Shown here piece after piece: positions 1-6,711 of a DNA stretch of 13,428 nucleotides. The notes below the pieces were generated by a model. It did not search any database and was not told the DNA's origin. It saw only the letters and a list, made by a program, of their open reading frames with translations. Every line of letters starts with the position of its first letter. The stretch's first letter is position 1. The position numbers were made by a program, and so were the translations under genes. This stretch comes from Planctomycetaceae bacterium (GTDB lineage: Bacteria > Planctomycetota > Planctomycetia > Pirellulales > Thermoguttaceae): assembly GCA_031256755.1 (NCBI GenBank), contig JAIRPZ010000048.1:1-13428 (forward strand), read 5' to 3'.

Positions 1-44
1 CGCTAATTTTTCAGATAAATGGCGATGTTTGCGAGAGCAATAAA

Positions 45-920
45 CTAGTAAGGGAATGACTCGTCATTTGGCATTGCATCGGCTGGTACTACATCGGCAA
101 CGGTGTATGTCTTGGTATCCTTCAGTTTTGCTTTCTCTATTTCAAATGCAACGACTTGATTCAGAATGTTTTCCGAAAATTGGACTTCGGCGTATTCATT
201 GATTAAGCGGTCAAACTGCTCCGTTTTACGCAGCAAATCGGCTCTGACAATTTGTAGCATATTGTTCCTTTTAATATTGGGAATCTTATCATAAGCATTT
301 AATGCTTCGAGACGTGCCTGTTTAATCCAATATGTATCTGTATCGTAGTCAATCTTCTCATCCGCATCATCTTCGTTATGGTCATCTGCATCTTTTTTAT
401 GCCAACAAAAGCATTTCAGATATGTGAATATGTAACACAGGCATTCAAATAAACGGTACCAACAGGCATAGCGATTAGTAATATTCTTAAGTGACGCTTT
501 AACCGCTGTAATGCGTGCCAAACAGGCGTAGCAATTAGTAATATCCTTATCATCCGCAACCCATGCAGCGGCAAGATAATCCCAGAAAGCAGTCTGCCAA
601 TCTCCAATACGCCCTGATATACGGGCTTTGAAAAGAAATGTTTCGATAAGTTTATCTTTCGGAAAATGATCTCCAAAATCAAGGTATTCCTTGGTAGTCA
701 AAAAATCTTTTGGCAATTCAGTTGTTTTTGCCAATGATTCTGCGACAAAATTACAATTCGGGCATCGTTGCAGCCAATACTCCATTGATCTGCGATACAT
801 CCCCGGCGGACGGGTATCCAAATCCGAGCTGCCAAACATATTGCTTGAACAAAGATGCCATTGGTGTGATTCCGTTCCACAAAGAGCACATTTAACCTTT
901 TTTTCAGATGCAGTCGTCAT
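45..920 (-). CDS. DUF2225-like zinc-ribbon protein, function unknown
   Basis: A 291-residue protein with two CxxC knuckles, C11/C14 and C53/C56, suggesting one zinc ribbon. Between them is the block SSNMFGSSDLDTRPP (residues 25-39), which I recognise as typical of the DUF2225 family; the family has no firm biochemical role. A helical domain follows (about 86-125), then an unusual segment: residues 127-175 carry seven cysteines (C130, C133, C153, C160, C162, C170, C172) among many aromatic residues, followed by an acidic stretch (177-195). This looks like a lineage-specific insertion. The DNA underneath holds a 29-bp direct repeat (461-489 and 521-549). No Shine-Dalgarno precedes the ATG, but a near-consensus promoter lies about 50 bp upstream. 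The gene looks AT-richer than its neighbours by eye (not calculated). It is a single unit, divergent from the next gene. Family call is fairly sure; function is unknown. Confidence 0.75.
   Translation of the reverse strand: MTTASEKKVKCALCGTESHQWHLCSSNMFGSSDLDTRPPGMYRRSMEYWLQRCPNCNFVAESLAKTTELPKDFLTTKEYLDFGDHFPKDKLIETFLFKARISGRIGDWQTAFWDYLAAAWVADDKDITNCYACLARITAVKASLKNITNRYACWYRLFECLCYIFTYLKCFCWHKKDADDHNEDDADEKIDYDTDTYWIKQARLEALNAYDKIPNIKRNNMLQIVRADLLRKTEQFDRLINEYAEVQFSENILNQVVAFEIEKAKLKDTKTYTVADVVPADAMPNDESFPY
461..549. repeat. 60-bp-period direct repeat inside the DUF2225-like gene
   Basis: The 29-bp units at 461-489 and 521-549 match at 26 of 29 positions. The period is 60 bp, so the reading frame is kept. 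They encode ITNCYAC (residues 127-133) and ITNRYAC (147-153). Similarity outside the 29 bp is weak, so this is either an eroded 60-bp tandem duplication or a short duplicated patch. Confidence 0.8.
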
Positions 921-970
921 AATTGAACTTGTCTGTAACCATCTAACCGTAATTGCCTACAACGATTTAA

Positions 971-999
971 ATTTTACAAAATTTTTCATTTTTTGTCAA
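971..999 (-). promoter_or_regulatory. Sigma70-type promoter of the DUF2225-like gene
   Basis: Read on the minus strand: TTGACA (994-999), a 17-bp spacer, then TAAAAT (971-976). The -35 box is perfect and the -10 box matches 5 of 6. Transcription would start near 964, giving a leader of about 44 nt before the ATG at 920. The spacer is very A/T-rich. Confidence 0.75.
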
Positions 1000-1128
1000 T
1001 AGCGATAAAACGCGTCACCAAAATGCAAAATGCGGGCAATGCCGCGTCAGATCGTTGCAGAAAAAAGACACATTTGATTAACGATGTCGATAAGGCGATG
1101 GATCTTTCACGCCGTTTGATATATCCCG

Positions 1129-1156
1129 TTGCGATGCCGGCAGAATGGGATAAAAT
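1129..1156 (+). promoter_or_regulatory. Possible promoter directly before the 1162 start
   Basis: TTGCGA (1129-1134), a 16-bp spacer, then TAAAAT (1151-1156). The -10 box ends only 5 nt before the ATG at 1162, so the transcript would begin at or very near the start codon. The same TTGC-type -35 with 16-bp spacing precedes cheB. The -35 box matches the consensus at only 4 of 6 positions. Confidence 0.4.
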
Positions 1157-1161
1157 ACAGT

Positions 1162-1812
1162 ATGCTCGCATTTGCTCTCTTGCCGCTGACAGTGTATTTT
1201 ATTTTTTTGACGGTCGTTCAGTTCCGCCGCCGTCCGACACTGTTCAGCGGTTCCGTTGATTTTGCCCTGCTTGCGTGGGGATTGTTCGGTTTGGCAACGC
1301 TGGGATTGGGGAAATTCATCATTCCGATTTATGTTTTCAGTGCTTGGGGATTGATGACGTGGTTCTTTTGGACATGCTTTTATTTTACGGTTACGTATTC
1401 CGCAGCCGGATTATTCCGCAGCCGGATCGTCATTTACCATGTCCGGCGTGAAATTGTTTTACCGGCAATGTTTGATCTTGCCCGGCAAATTGATCCGAAA
1501 GCCGAGTGGTGCGGCAACGTTTTGTCGCTGCACGGTTTAGGGCTGCAATGGACGGTTACCGGAGACCTCTTCGGTTCACATCTTCTGTTTACTCCGACGG
1601 GCTATGAGCAGGGTAATCCGCATATTGATATATTGCGGGAGAAATTCGCCGGTCTTTGCCGGACATTACCGGTGCCGCCGGCAGGGATTCGCTGGCTGTT
1701 TCCCGCTTTGGCAGCCGGACTCGCGGCGGTGGCGGCGGCGGATATTTATTGCCGTTTTTCGGACATTATACGCACGTGCGGCGACTATTGGCTGCCTTTC
1801 TTTGCTTCATAA
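1162..1812 (+). CDS. Conserved planctomycetal membrane protein, function unknown
   Basis: 216 residues from the ATG at 1162. The frame is open from 1129, but the extra 11 residues are polar and precede the natural first membrane helix. Hydrophobic segments lie at about 1-21, 31-50, 54-80 and 176-194. Between the last two is a soluble domain of about 95 residues with an RIVIYHV motif (88-94) and a DPKAEW stretch (111-116). The order of an FRRRPTLFSG loop, FALLAWGL, RIVIY and D-x-K-A-x-W matches a hypothetical family that I associate with Planctomycetota. No function is known to me. A 16-bp tandem repeat sits at 1397-1428. The stop codon is 4 bp from the stop of the convergent inositol monophosphatase gene, so the two transcripts probably overlap at their 3' ends. 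Confidence 0.7.
   Translation: MLAFALLPLTVYFIFLTVVQFRRRPTLFSGSVDFALLAWGLFGLATLGLGKFIIPIYVFSAWGLMTWFFWTCFYFTVTYSAAGLFRSRIVIYHVRREIVLPAMFDLARQIDPKAEWCGNVLSLHGLGLQWTVTGDLFGSHLLFTPTGYEQGNPHIDILREKFAGLCRTLPVPPAGIRWLFPALAAGLAAVAAADIYCRFSDIIRTCGDYWLPFFAS
1397..1428. repeat. 16-bp tandem duplication read in two frames
   Basis: ATTCCGCAGCCGGATT (1397-1412) is followed at once by a second copy (1413-1428) that differs only in its last base. Sixteen is not a multiple of three, so the first copy is read as part of YSAAGL and the second as part of FRSRI. The second copy gives the frame that matches the family's RIVIY motif. Confidence 0.8.
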
Positions 1813-1816
1813 TCTT

Positions 1817-2623
1817 CTACAACAGCAGTTGTCCCAATTCGCGGTGCAGCGGTTCGCCCGCAGCGGCAAAAACCGGCGAGGGGTCGCTGAATGTGACCGG
1901 CGAGCCGTCCGGTTTCGTTATCATTCCGCCTGCTTCCCGGACAAGAAGGCATCCTGCCGCAATATCCCAAGGATGACACGTAAAAGTCCAAGTTGCGTCA
2001 AACCGCCCTGCGGCAACGTAAGCCAGATTCAATGCGGTTGAACCGGTACGGCGGATGGCTTGGCAAACCGGTACGGCGCGGAGAAAAGCGGCTAAATCCG
2101 GTGTGTCTTGCCGGACTTGTGTCGGAAAACTGACCGAAATCAGGGATTCCTCCGGTATTTGCCGGGAAGACGTTTGCAGCCGCTGTCCGTTGAGAAAAGC
2201 CCCGGTGCCTTTTGCTGCCGAGAAAAATTCATCAATCATGGGATTATAAAATACGCCGCATAAAACATCGTTGCCTTGTGTCAGGGCGATGGACGGTCCA
2301 AAAAGGGGAACGCCGTGAACAAAGTTTGTTGTGCCGTCAAGCGGATCGGCAATCCAGCAAAGACCGTTGCTTTCTGATTTGTTTGTTTGCCGGCTTAACG
2401 GAGTGAGATATCCTTCTTCACCGAGAAAGGCATGATCGGGAAAATGACCGAGGACAATGGATTCGATTATTTTTTGTGCAGCGATGTCGGCTTCGGTGAC
2501 CAGATCAAACGGATTTTTCTTATGCCGGACACTGACATTGCCGAGCATTTTCCGCAGGACGGCACCTGCCGACCGGGCGGCTTCTTCGCAAACAGACAGA
2601 TAAGATGTAAGCATAGCGGTCAT
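1817..2623 (-). CDS. Inositol monophosphatase family protein (SuhB-like)
   Basis: A Mg2+-dependent phosphatase of the inositol monophosphatase family, which hydrolyses inositol-1-phosphate or related sugar phosphates in the cytoplasm. All family motifs are present: GEEG (68-71, metal ligand E70 or E69), WIADPLDGTTNF (90-101, metal ligands D93 and D96) and WDIAAG (219-224, D220). The 268-residue length is normal. The family also includes 3'-phosphoadenosine-5'-phosphate and fructose-1,6-bisphosphate phosphatases, so the exact substrate is open. The start may be the ATG at 2614 (codon 4): a perfect extended -10 box overlaps the annotated ATG and would place the transcript start at about codon 4. 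The gene is divergent from the DUF89 gene across about 100 bp and convergent with the membrane-protein gene. No Shine-Dalgarno is visible at either start. Confidence 0.92.
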   Translation of the reverse strand: MTAMLTSYLSVCEEAARSAGAVLRKMLGNVSVRHKKNPFDLVTEADIAAQKIIESIVLGHFPDHAFLGEEGYLTPLSRQTNKSESNGLCWIADPLDGTTNFVHGVPLFGPSIALTQGNDVLCGVFYNPMIDEFFSAAKGTGAFLNGQRLQTSSRQIPEESLISVSFPTQVRQDTPDLAAFLRAVPVCQAIRRTGSTALNLAYVAAGRFDATWTFTCHPWDIAAGCLLVREAGGMITKPDGSPVTFSDPSPVFAAAGEPLHRELGQLLL

Positions 2624-2630
2624 TATACCA
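2622..2630 (-). promoter_or_regulatory. Extended -10 promoter overlapping the inositol monophosphatase start
   Basis: On the minus strand the sequence is TGGTATAATG: an extended -10 element (TGn plus perfect TATAAT, 2622-2627) whose last two bases are the A and T of the annotated ATG. No -35 box is visible, as is common for extended -10 promoters. The expected start, about 7 nt downstream near 2615, falls beside the in-frame ATG at 2614, which suggests a leaderless mRNA. Confidence 0.55.
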
Positions 2631-2722
2631 TAGAGAATATCCGCTGCCGCCCGATTACGAAAAATCGGTTAAAATACAGAGCAGACCGATCTTCAAGAAC
2701 GGATAAAAATATCTGACTTCGT

Positions 2723-3628
2723 ATGCCGATTTCTCTGGATTGTATGCTTTGCCTGACACGGCAATCATTGGAAGCCGCCCGGTTTGCAACCGATGACGAA
2801 GCGAAACATGCGGCGGTATTCAAACAAACACTTGACATTGTCCGGGAAAAGGGTTTTTCCGTGATTCCGCCCCTCCTCGCCCAAGAAATCCAGCGTATTA
2901 TCCGCCGCGAAACCGTCAATGCCGATCCGTATACCGCACAGAAACAGGAATCCAACGAATTGATGCTTGCTCTTGCGGATTCCCTGCGGGAGCGTATCCG
3001 GCAGGCGCACGATCCGATACGGGCAGCGGTGCAAACGGCTATTGCCGGAAATTCTATTGATTACGCCGTCCGCGGCGATTGGAATAAAGAAACCTTGCGG
3101 CAGGCATTTGAAAATGCTCTGCAAGCCCCCATCAACGGCAGCGTAAAACTTTTTGCAGAAGGATTAAAACATGCAAAACAAGTTTTGTATTTGCTTGATA
3201 ACTGCGGCGAGATTGTCTGTGATCAGATTATGATTGAAGAAATCAAGCGGCATTATCCTCATCTTTCGGTCATTGCTGCCGTGCGGGGATCGGCTGTGCT
3301 GAATGATGCGGTGCTTGCTGATGCGGAATCGATCGGACTTCACAAAACGGTGCCGGTCATTACCAATGGAAACGATGCCGTCGGAACAGTATTGGAGCAG
3401 TGCAGCCGCGAGTTTATGAATGTGTTTCATCAATCGGATGTGATTATTGCCAAAGGGCTTGCCAATTACGAAACACTGGTTGAATATGACCGTACTCATT
3501 TGCCGCAGACGGTTTATTATCTTTTCAAGGCAAAATGTGCTTTCATTGCGAAATATGCCGGTGTTTCTTTGGGCGATGCTGTTCTGCAAACCCGTTTCGT
3601 TCCTACTTCCCCTTCTGCCGGACAGTAA
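2723..3628 (+). CDS. DUF89 family metal-dependent phosphatase (ARMT1-like fold)
   Basis: 301 residues matching the prokaryotic DUF89 damage-control phosphatase family. Family members remove phosphate from sugar phosphates or damaged phospho-metabolites using a divalent metal. Visible signatures: N-terminal CMLC (C7/C10) in the DCMLCLTRQSLEAAR block typical of the bacterial/archaeal subfamily; LLDNCGEIVCD (157-167) with D159, N160, E163 and D167; LND (193-195); AKGLANYETL (243-252) with K244, N248 and E250; and a C-terminal KCAFIAKYAGVSLGD block (271-285). The length is normal for the subfamily. The true substrate is unknown. The ATG is preceded by no Shine-Dalgarno. A TAAAAT box lies at 2671-2676, with no convincing -35 box. 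The last ten residues (Pro/Ser-rich) are probably a tail. The gene stands alone and is followed by an intergenic repeat. Confidence 0.85.
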   Translation: MPISLDCMLCLTRQSLEAARFATDDEAKHAAVFKQTLDIVREKGFSVIPPLLAQEIQRIIRRETVNADPYTAQKQESNELMLALADSLRERIRQAHDPIRAAVQTAIAGNSIDYAVRGDWNKETLRQAFENALQAPINGSVKLFAEGLKHAKQVLYLLDNCGEIVCDQIMIEEIKRHYPHLSVIAAVRGSAVLNDAVLADAESIGLHKTVPVITNGNDAVGTVLEQCSREFMNVFHQSDVIIAKGLANYETLVEYDRTHLPQTVYYLFKAKCAFIAKYAGVSLGDAVLQTRFVPTSPSAGQ

Positions 3629-3657
3629 AACGGCAAAGTGCCGGCGGGGGCTGAAAT

Positions 3658-3717
3658 AATTGATAATAGAAAATTGATAATTAGAAAGACGGCAGATTGC
3701 AGACAGCAGCAAGAGAG
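3658..3717 (+). repeat. Intergenic repeat, copy A
   Basis: AATTGATAAT occurs twice (3658-3667 and 3672-3681, period 14) and is followed by a GCAG/GACGGC-rich run ending in a 21-mer at 3697-3717. The 21-mer matches 12488-12508 at 20 of 21 positions, and in both copies AATTGA(T/C)AATTAG precedes it. A related block occurs at 13326-13378. This is a dispersed intergenic family, not coding sequence. Confidence 0.75.
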
Positions 3718-3752
3718 CCGGGGGGACATTCGCCCGCCGGTTTGTTATTTTT
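3718..3752 (+). terminator. Hairpin with T-rich tail after the DUF89 gene
   Basis: CCGGGGGG (3718-3725) can pair with CCCGCCGG (3733-3740) with one mismatch, around the loop ACATTCG. The T-rich run TTTGTTATTTTT follows. It could end the DUF89 transcript. A similar GGGACATTCG hairpin recurs at 12429-12446 between divergent genes, where no transcript ends, so the hairpin may belong to the repeat family and only secondarily act as a terminator. Confidence 0.45.
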
Positions 3753-4005
3753 CTAACGGCAGGTAAACTAACTATTCAATTGACCGTGAACGGCGGCAAC
3801 CACTCGGCGGCTCTGGATGAAATCGAAAAAATATCTGGGACGGTGCCAGTGCCAAAGGAAAAATATTTGTGAAAAAGACAACAATAGAAATGCTGGCAAA
3901 CCACTATTGTTTCTGGCAGTATCCGCAGCGGAGAAGTGTACGCTGTTCGAGAAAACACAAAAAACCGGGTCTCCTTCACGTCCGGCAGCACAAGCACAAC
4001 CGGAA
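3753..4005 (+). other. Non-coding stretch, possible gene relic
   Basis: No convincing intact gene lies here. Read on the plus strand in the frame of the TTG at 3780, the translation looks protein-like (LTVNGGNHSAALDEIEK, then SGTVPVPKEKY). It is broken by stops near 3867 and 3882, then continues with SGSIRSGEVYAVRENTKN up to a stop at 4038. This could be a decayed gene fragment or chance. The longest open frame on the minus strand (3776-4048) has no recognisable motif. Confidence 0.2.
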
Positions 4006-4031
4006 ACCCCCTTTCATTAAAACACGGGGGT
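4006..4031 (-). terminator. Possible weak terminator after cheB
   Basis: ACCCCC (4006-4011) and GGGGGT (4026-4031) form a 6-bp stem with a 14-nt loop, 18 bp beyond the cheB stop on the minus strand. Only TTT follows, so any termination may be weak. Confidence 0.3.
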
Positions 4032-4048
4032 ATTGCCTGAAATGCCAA

Positions 4049-5101
4049 TCACCGCAGCATGTTGACCAGCGTTGCGGCAATTCTCGGCAACGGAACAAGC
4101 GACTCCGCACCGCCTTTGGCATACGCCTCTTTCGGCATACCGAAAACAACACACGTCGCCTCATCCTGGGCAATACAATGCGCACCGGCATCCCGCATCG
4201 CCTTCATACCGTTTGCCCCGTCCGCTCCCATACCGGTTAACATCGCTCCAATCGCTTTGTTGCCGACATTTTTTGCAACCGAAAACATCATCTGCTCCAC
4301 CGAAGGACGGTGACCGCAGCACAGCGGCGCATCAAAACAACGCACTCCCCAGCCCATACCGGATCGCACCACCTCCATCTGTTTTCCCCCTTGCGCAATG
4401 AGAACACGTCCGTCATAAATGATATCGCCGTCTTCGGCTTCTTTCACAACAACTTGAGCCAGCGAATTCAGCCGGTCGGCAAACATTTTGGTAAAACCAA
4501 CCGGCATATGCTGCACAACAACCGTTCCGGCAAAAGTTCTCGGCAATCCGCAGATAACTTCCCGCAGGGCTTCGGTCCCGCCGGTGGAAGCACCAATAGC
4601 ACATATCCGCTTGGAAACAATTTGCCCCGCCGTTTTATTGATGCCCAAACCGGCATCACCGCCGGAAGCCGGTTCATACTGCCGGTTTTTCCAGTGGGCA
4701 ACATTCGCCGTCGAAGCAATTTTGATTTTCGTGCGGAGTTCGTCAATCATTTGGGCAAGATCGCCCCCTTTGGGCTTGGCAACGAAATCCACCGCACCCG
4801 CCGCCATGGCTTCGAGCGTGGTTTTCTGTCCGCGCTCGGTCAAACTGCTGACCATCACAACAGGAATCGGATATTGCGGCATAAGACGGCGGAGAAATTC
4901 AACACCGCTCATTTTCGGCATTTCGACATCCAGCGTGAGAACGTCAGGGCGGAGTTTAATGATCTGATCCCGTCCGTGGTACGGATCAGAGGCAGTACCG
5001 CAAACATCGATATTAGGGTCTTTGGCAAGCCCCTCGGAAATGATCCGCTGAACAAGCGGCGAATCGTCAATAATCAAAACTCGAATGGTGCGTCCCGGCA
5101 T
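4049..5101 (-). CDS. cheB: Chemotaxis protein-glutamate methylesterase/glutaminase CheB
   Basis: 350 residues, the usual CheB length. The N-terminal receiver domain (about 5-125) has acidic pair D12/D13, phospho-acceptor D58 and K109. A linker of about 35 residues leads to the methylesterase domain (about 163-350). The catalytic triad is S172 (GASTGG), H198 (VQHMP) and D294 (GMGADG); spacing equals that of E. coli CheB (S164, H190, D286) with a constant shift of 8. CheB removes methyl groups from receptor glutamates, and deamidates glutamines, to reset chemotaxis signalling; phosphorylation by CheA activates it. No cheA, cheR, cheW or receptor gene is in the window, so it is an orphan here. 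It starts at the ATG at 5101, has no Shine-Dalgarno, and has its own candidate promoter. Confidence 0.97.
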   Translation of the reverse strand: MPGRTIRVLIIDDSPLVQRIISEGLAKDPNIDVCGTASDPYHGRDQIIKLRPDVLTLDVEMPKMSGVEFLRRLMPQYPIPVVMVSSLTERGQKTTLEAMAAGAVDFVAKPKGGDLAQMIDELRTKIKIASTANVAHWKNRQYEPASGGDAGLGINKTAGQIVSKRICAIGASTGGTEALREVICGLPRTFAGTVVVQHMPVGFTKMFADRLNSLAQVVVKEAEDGDIIYDGRVLIAQGGKQMEVVRSGMGWGVRCFDAPLCCGHRPSVEQMMFSVAKNVGNKAIGAMLTGMGADGANGMKAMRDAGAHCIAQDEATCVVFGMPKEAYAKGGAESLVPLPRIAATLVNMLR

Positions 5102-5140
5102 AACCGAAAATTACAAAACAAAAACAACACAATTTGCCCC

Positions 5141-5168
5141 ATTTTAGCAGGAGGCAAGCGGAACGCAA
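5141..5168 (-). promoter_or_regulatory. Candidate cheB promoter
   Basis: On the minus strand: TTGCGT (5163-5168), a 16-bp spacer, then TAAAAT (5141-5146). The leader to the ATG would be about 33 nt. The motif pair resembles the one at 1129-1156. It lies partly in the 83-bp gap after the OmpP1 stop, so cheB need not depend on readthrough. Confidence 0.5.
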
Positions 5169-5183
5169 GACCGTTTCTGCCAT

Positions 5184-6428
5184 TTACCATTTCTTCGAGA
5201 TTCCGGCGGCAACCGTATCCGCCGAAACCGTATTGGTGACGTTGAATGGCGTTCCCGGAATCGGACCGGTCACGCTTGCCTCAAAAGCATGATTGTACGT
5301 CAGCGATAATTCCAAATTTCTCGCCAGCGTATAACCAACGCCGAAAGACAGGACATGCTCCATCATCAGCGGTGCCGAAACATTCAGCATCGCACTTCGT
5401 CCCGGTATCGGATTTTCATTCCAGCAGTAGCCCATACGTCCCTTCAATTTTTTGCTGAACGTATGCTCTATACCAAGATGGATCGACCAAATGCTTTCCC
5501 AGCCGAGACCGGCAACGGTAGTGCTGACCAATCCGTCTTTGAAACCGGCTGTGTGAGCATAATCGAAATACCGCACATCCATACCGATGACCGTATTTTG
5601 GAAACCGTCATACGAAATTCCGGCAGAAAACGTCATCGGCAAATTCAAATCAAACGACCGGGCTTCCGGCTGATTGGCACCGTTTGTTCCGGTAAAATAA
5701 ATGTCTTCCGCCCAAATCGGACTTTTGAACATAAAGCCGGCTTTGAAATGATTTTGGAAATCGTAAAAGGTTCCGATTTGAAAACCGCCTCCCCATGCAT
5801 ATTTCGTTCCATAGGTTATCAGTGAACCAGCAGCAGTAGCAGAACCGCCCAGCGACATCGGATTGATATTGAGCGAAGCCAGATCAATCACCGGCGCAAC
5901 ACCGACGGATAACCGCTCGGTCACTTGTACCGCAACGGTCGGAGTCACTTGCAAAACAATAACGTTGGCGGATCTGCCGGACATAGGATTCGTTATTTCA
6001 TTCGGATAAAGCGAGGAGGCACCGCCGACACCAGCCATACTGATTCCGTAAGTGAAAGGAGACCTTGGACATTTCCGCCAGACAAACGCCATTGTCGGAA
6101 CCGGTGTGATTCCGGCTTCGCCTTTTGTTGATCCGATAAGTTGTCCGTTTGCGGCAAACGTTGTCGAAACCCGCGTGTGCGGCTGAATTAAACCGAGACC
6201 GACAGACATTTCGTTTTTTTTCAGTGCGGAAATACCGGCGGGATTCCAAACGAGCGTTCCGGCGGCATCCAGCGGCATACCGGTTGCAGTGCCGGCAACG
6301 GACTCATTAACTGCTCCGCTTGCCCGAAGCATTACGCCTTGCGCCGAAGCCGTTGTTTGCAGAGACGTTTGCAATAGAAGAATGAGAACGGTTGAAACGA
6401 AAAAACGTTTTGTGCGGTTAATATTCAT
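5184..6428 (-). CDS. OmpP1/FadL/TodX family outer-membrane transport protein
   Basis: 414 residues from the ATG at 6428. The frame is open 30 codons further upstream, but the M31 start puts a proper signal peptide first: MNINRTKR, a hydrophobic core (FFVSTVLILLL), and a likely signal peptidase I site at TASAQ (about 26-30). The mature part opens with GVMLRASGAVNESVAG and then LDAAGTLVWNPAGIS, the asparagine-proline-alanine-glycine signature of FadL-type proteins. Alternating beta-strand pattern continues to the end, and the last residue is Trp, as usual for outer-membrane barrels. Family members carry long-chain fatty acids or other hydrophobic compounds across the outer membrane. Substrate is unknown. 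No Shine-Dalgarno is visible. A perfect TATAAT lies about 165 bp upstream, implying a long leader. Confidence 0.85.
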   Translation of the reverse strand: MNINRTKRFFVSTVLILLLQTSLQTTASAQGVMLRASGAVNESVAGTATGMPLDAAGTLVWNPAGISALKKNEMSVGLGLIQPHTRVSTTFAANGQLIGSTKGEAGITPVPTMAFVWRKCPRSPFTYGISMAGVGGASSLYPNEITNPMSGRSANVIVLQVTPTVAVQVTERLSVGVAPVIDLASLNINPMSLGGSATAAGSLITYGTKYAWGGGFQIGTFYDFQNHFKAGFMFKSPIWAEDIYFTGTNGANQPEARSFDLNLPMTFSAGISYDGFQNTVIGMDVRYFDYAHTAGFKDGLVSTTVAGLGWESIWSIHLGIEHTFSKKLKGRMGYCWNENPIPGRSAMLNVSAPLMMEHVLSFGVGYTLARNLELSLTYNHAFEASVTGPIPGTPFNVTNTVSADTVAAGISKKW

Positions 6429-6526
6429 TATGTAAGGATTGCGAAAAAGCAAAGCGAAGTGAATCGGTAAAGGGATCGCACGGAAAAAAACCGCCGTTCC
6501 TTCTGTTCCCTTCGTCAAGGAAATGC

Positions 6527-6551
6527 GCCGGACTTTGCCGGTATGTGCCGG
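6527..6551. repeat. Three GCCGG units with exact 10-bp spacing
   Basis: GCCGG occurs at 6527-6531, 6537-6541 and 6547-6551, each in a similar context (TGCGCCGGAC, TTTGCCGGTA, TGTGCCGGAA). It lies in the untranslated region before the OmpP1-type gene. The spacing matches one helical turn. Confidence 0.6.
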
Positions 6552-6565
6552 AACCCTGTTTTTTC

Positions 6566-6580
6566 CCGAAACCGGTTCGG
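6566..6580. promoter_or_regulatory. Dyad in the divergent control region
   Basis: CCGAA-ACCGG-TTCGG (6566-6580) is an inverted repeat with 5-bp arms around an ACCGG core. It lies just downstream of the TATAAT box for the OmpP1-type gene and next to the triple GCCGG repeat. It could be an operator, but nothing shows which regulator would bind. Confidence 0.3.
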
Positions 6581-6592
6581 CGTAACCGTTAA

Positions 6593-6598
6593 ATTATA
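6593..6598 (-). promoter_or_regulatory. TATAAT box, candidate promoter of the OmpP1-type gene
   Basis: A perfect TATAAT lies on the minus strand at 6593-6598. The best -35 candidate, TTGCTG, is 19 bp away, which is loose. Transcription would begin near 6586 and give a leader of about 158 nt. The leader holds the GCCGG triplet and the dyad described separately. Confidence 0.4.
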
Positions 6599-6711
6599 CG
6601 CAACGTATACCGCTATTCAGCAAAAACGGCAATGACATTGTTTTTGATATTGCCGGCATTTTTGTAATTTCCCTCATTTTCGGGCAACGGTTTAACCGAT
6701 AATGTGCGCTG

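Noticed and set aside
3776..4048. Minus-strand frame of 90 residues just beyond cheB
   Set aside because: No motif, no ribosome-binding site and no plausible fold; more likely non-coding.
4310..5239. Plus-strand frame of 309 residues
   Set aside because: It is the antisense shadow of cheB; CheB motifs on the other strand are unambiguous.
6429..6518. Extension of the OmpP1-type protein to 6518
   Set aside because: It would bury the signal peptide, which starts properly at 6428.
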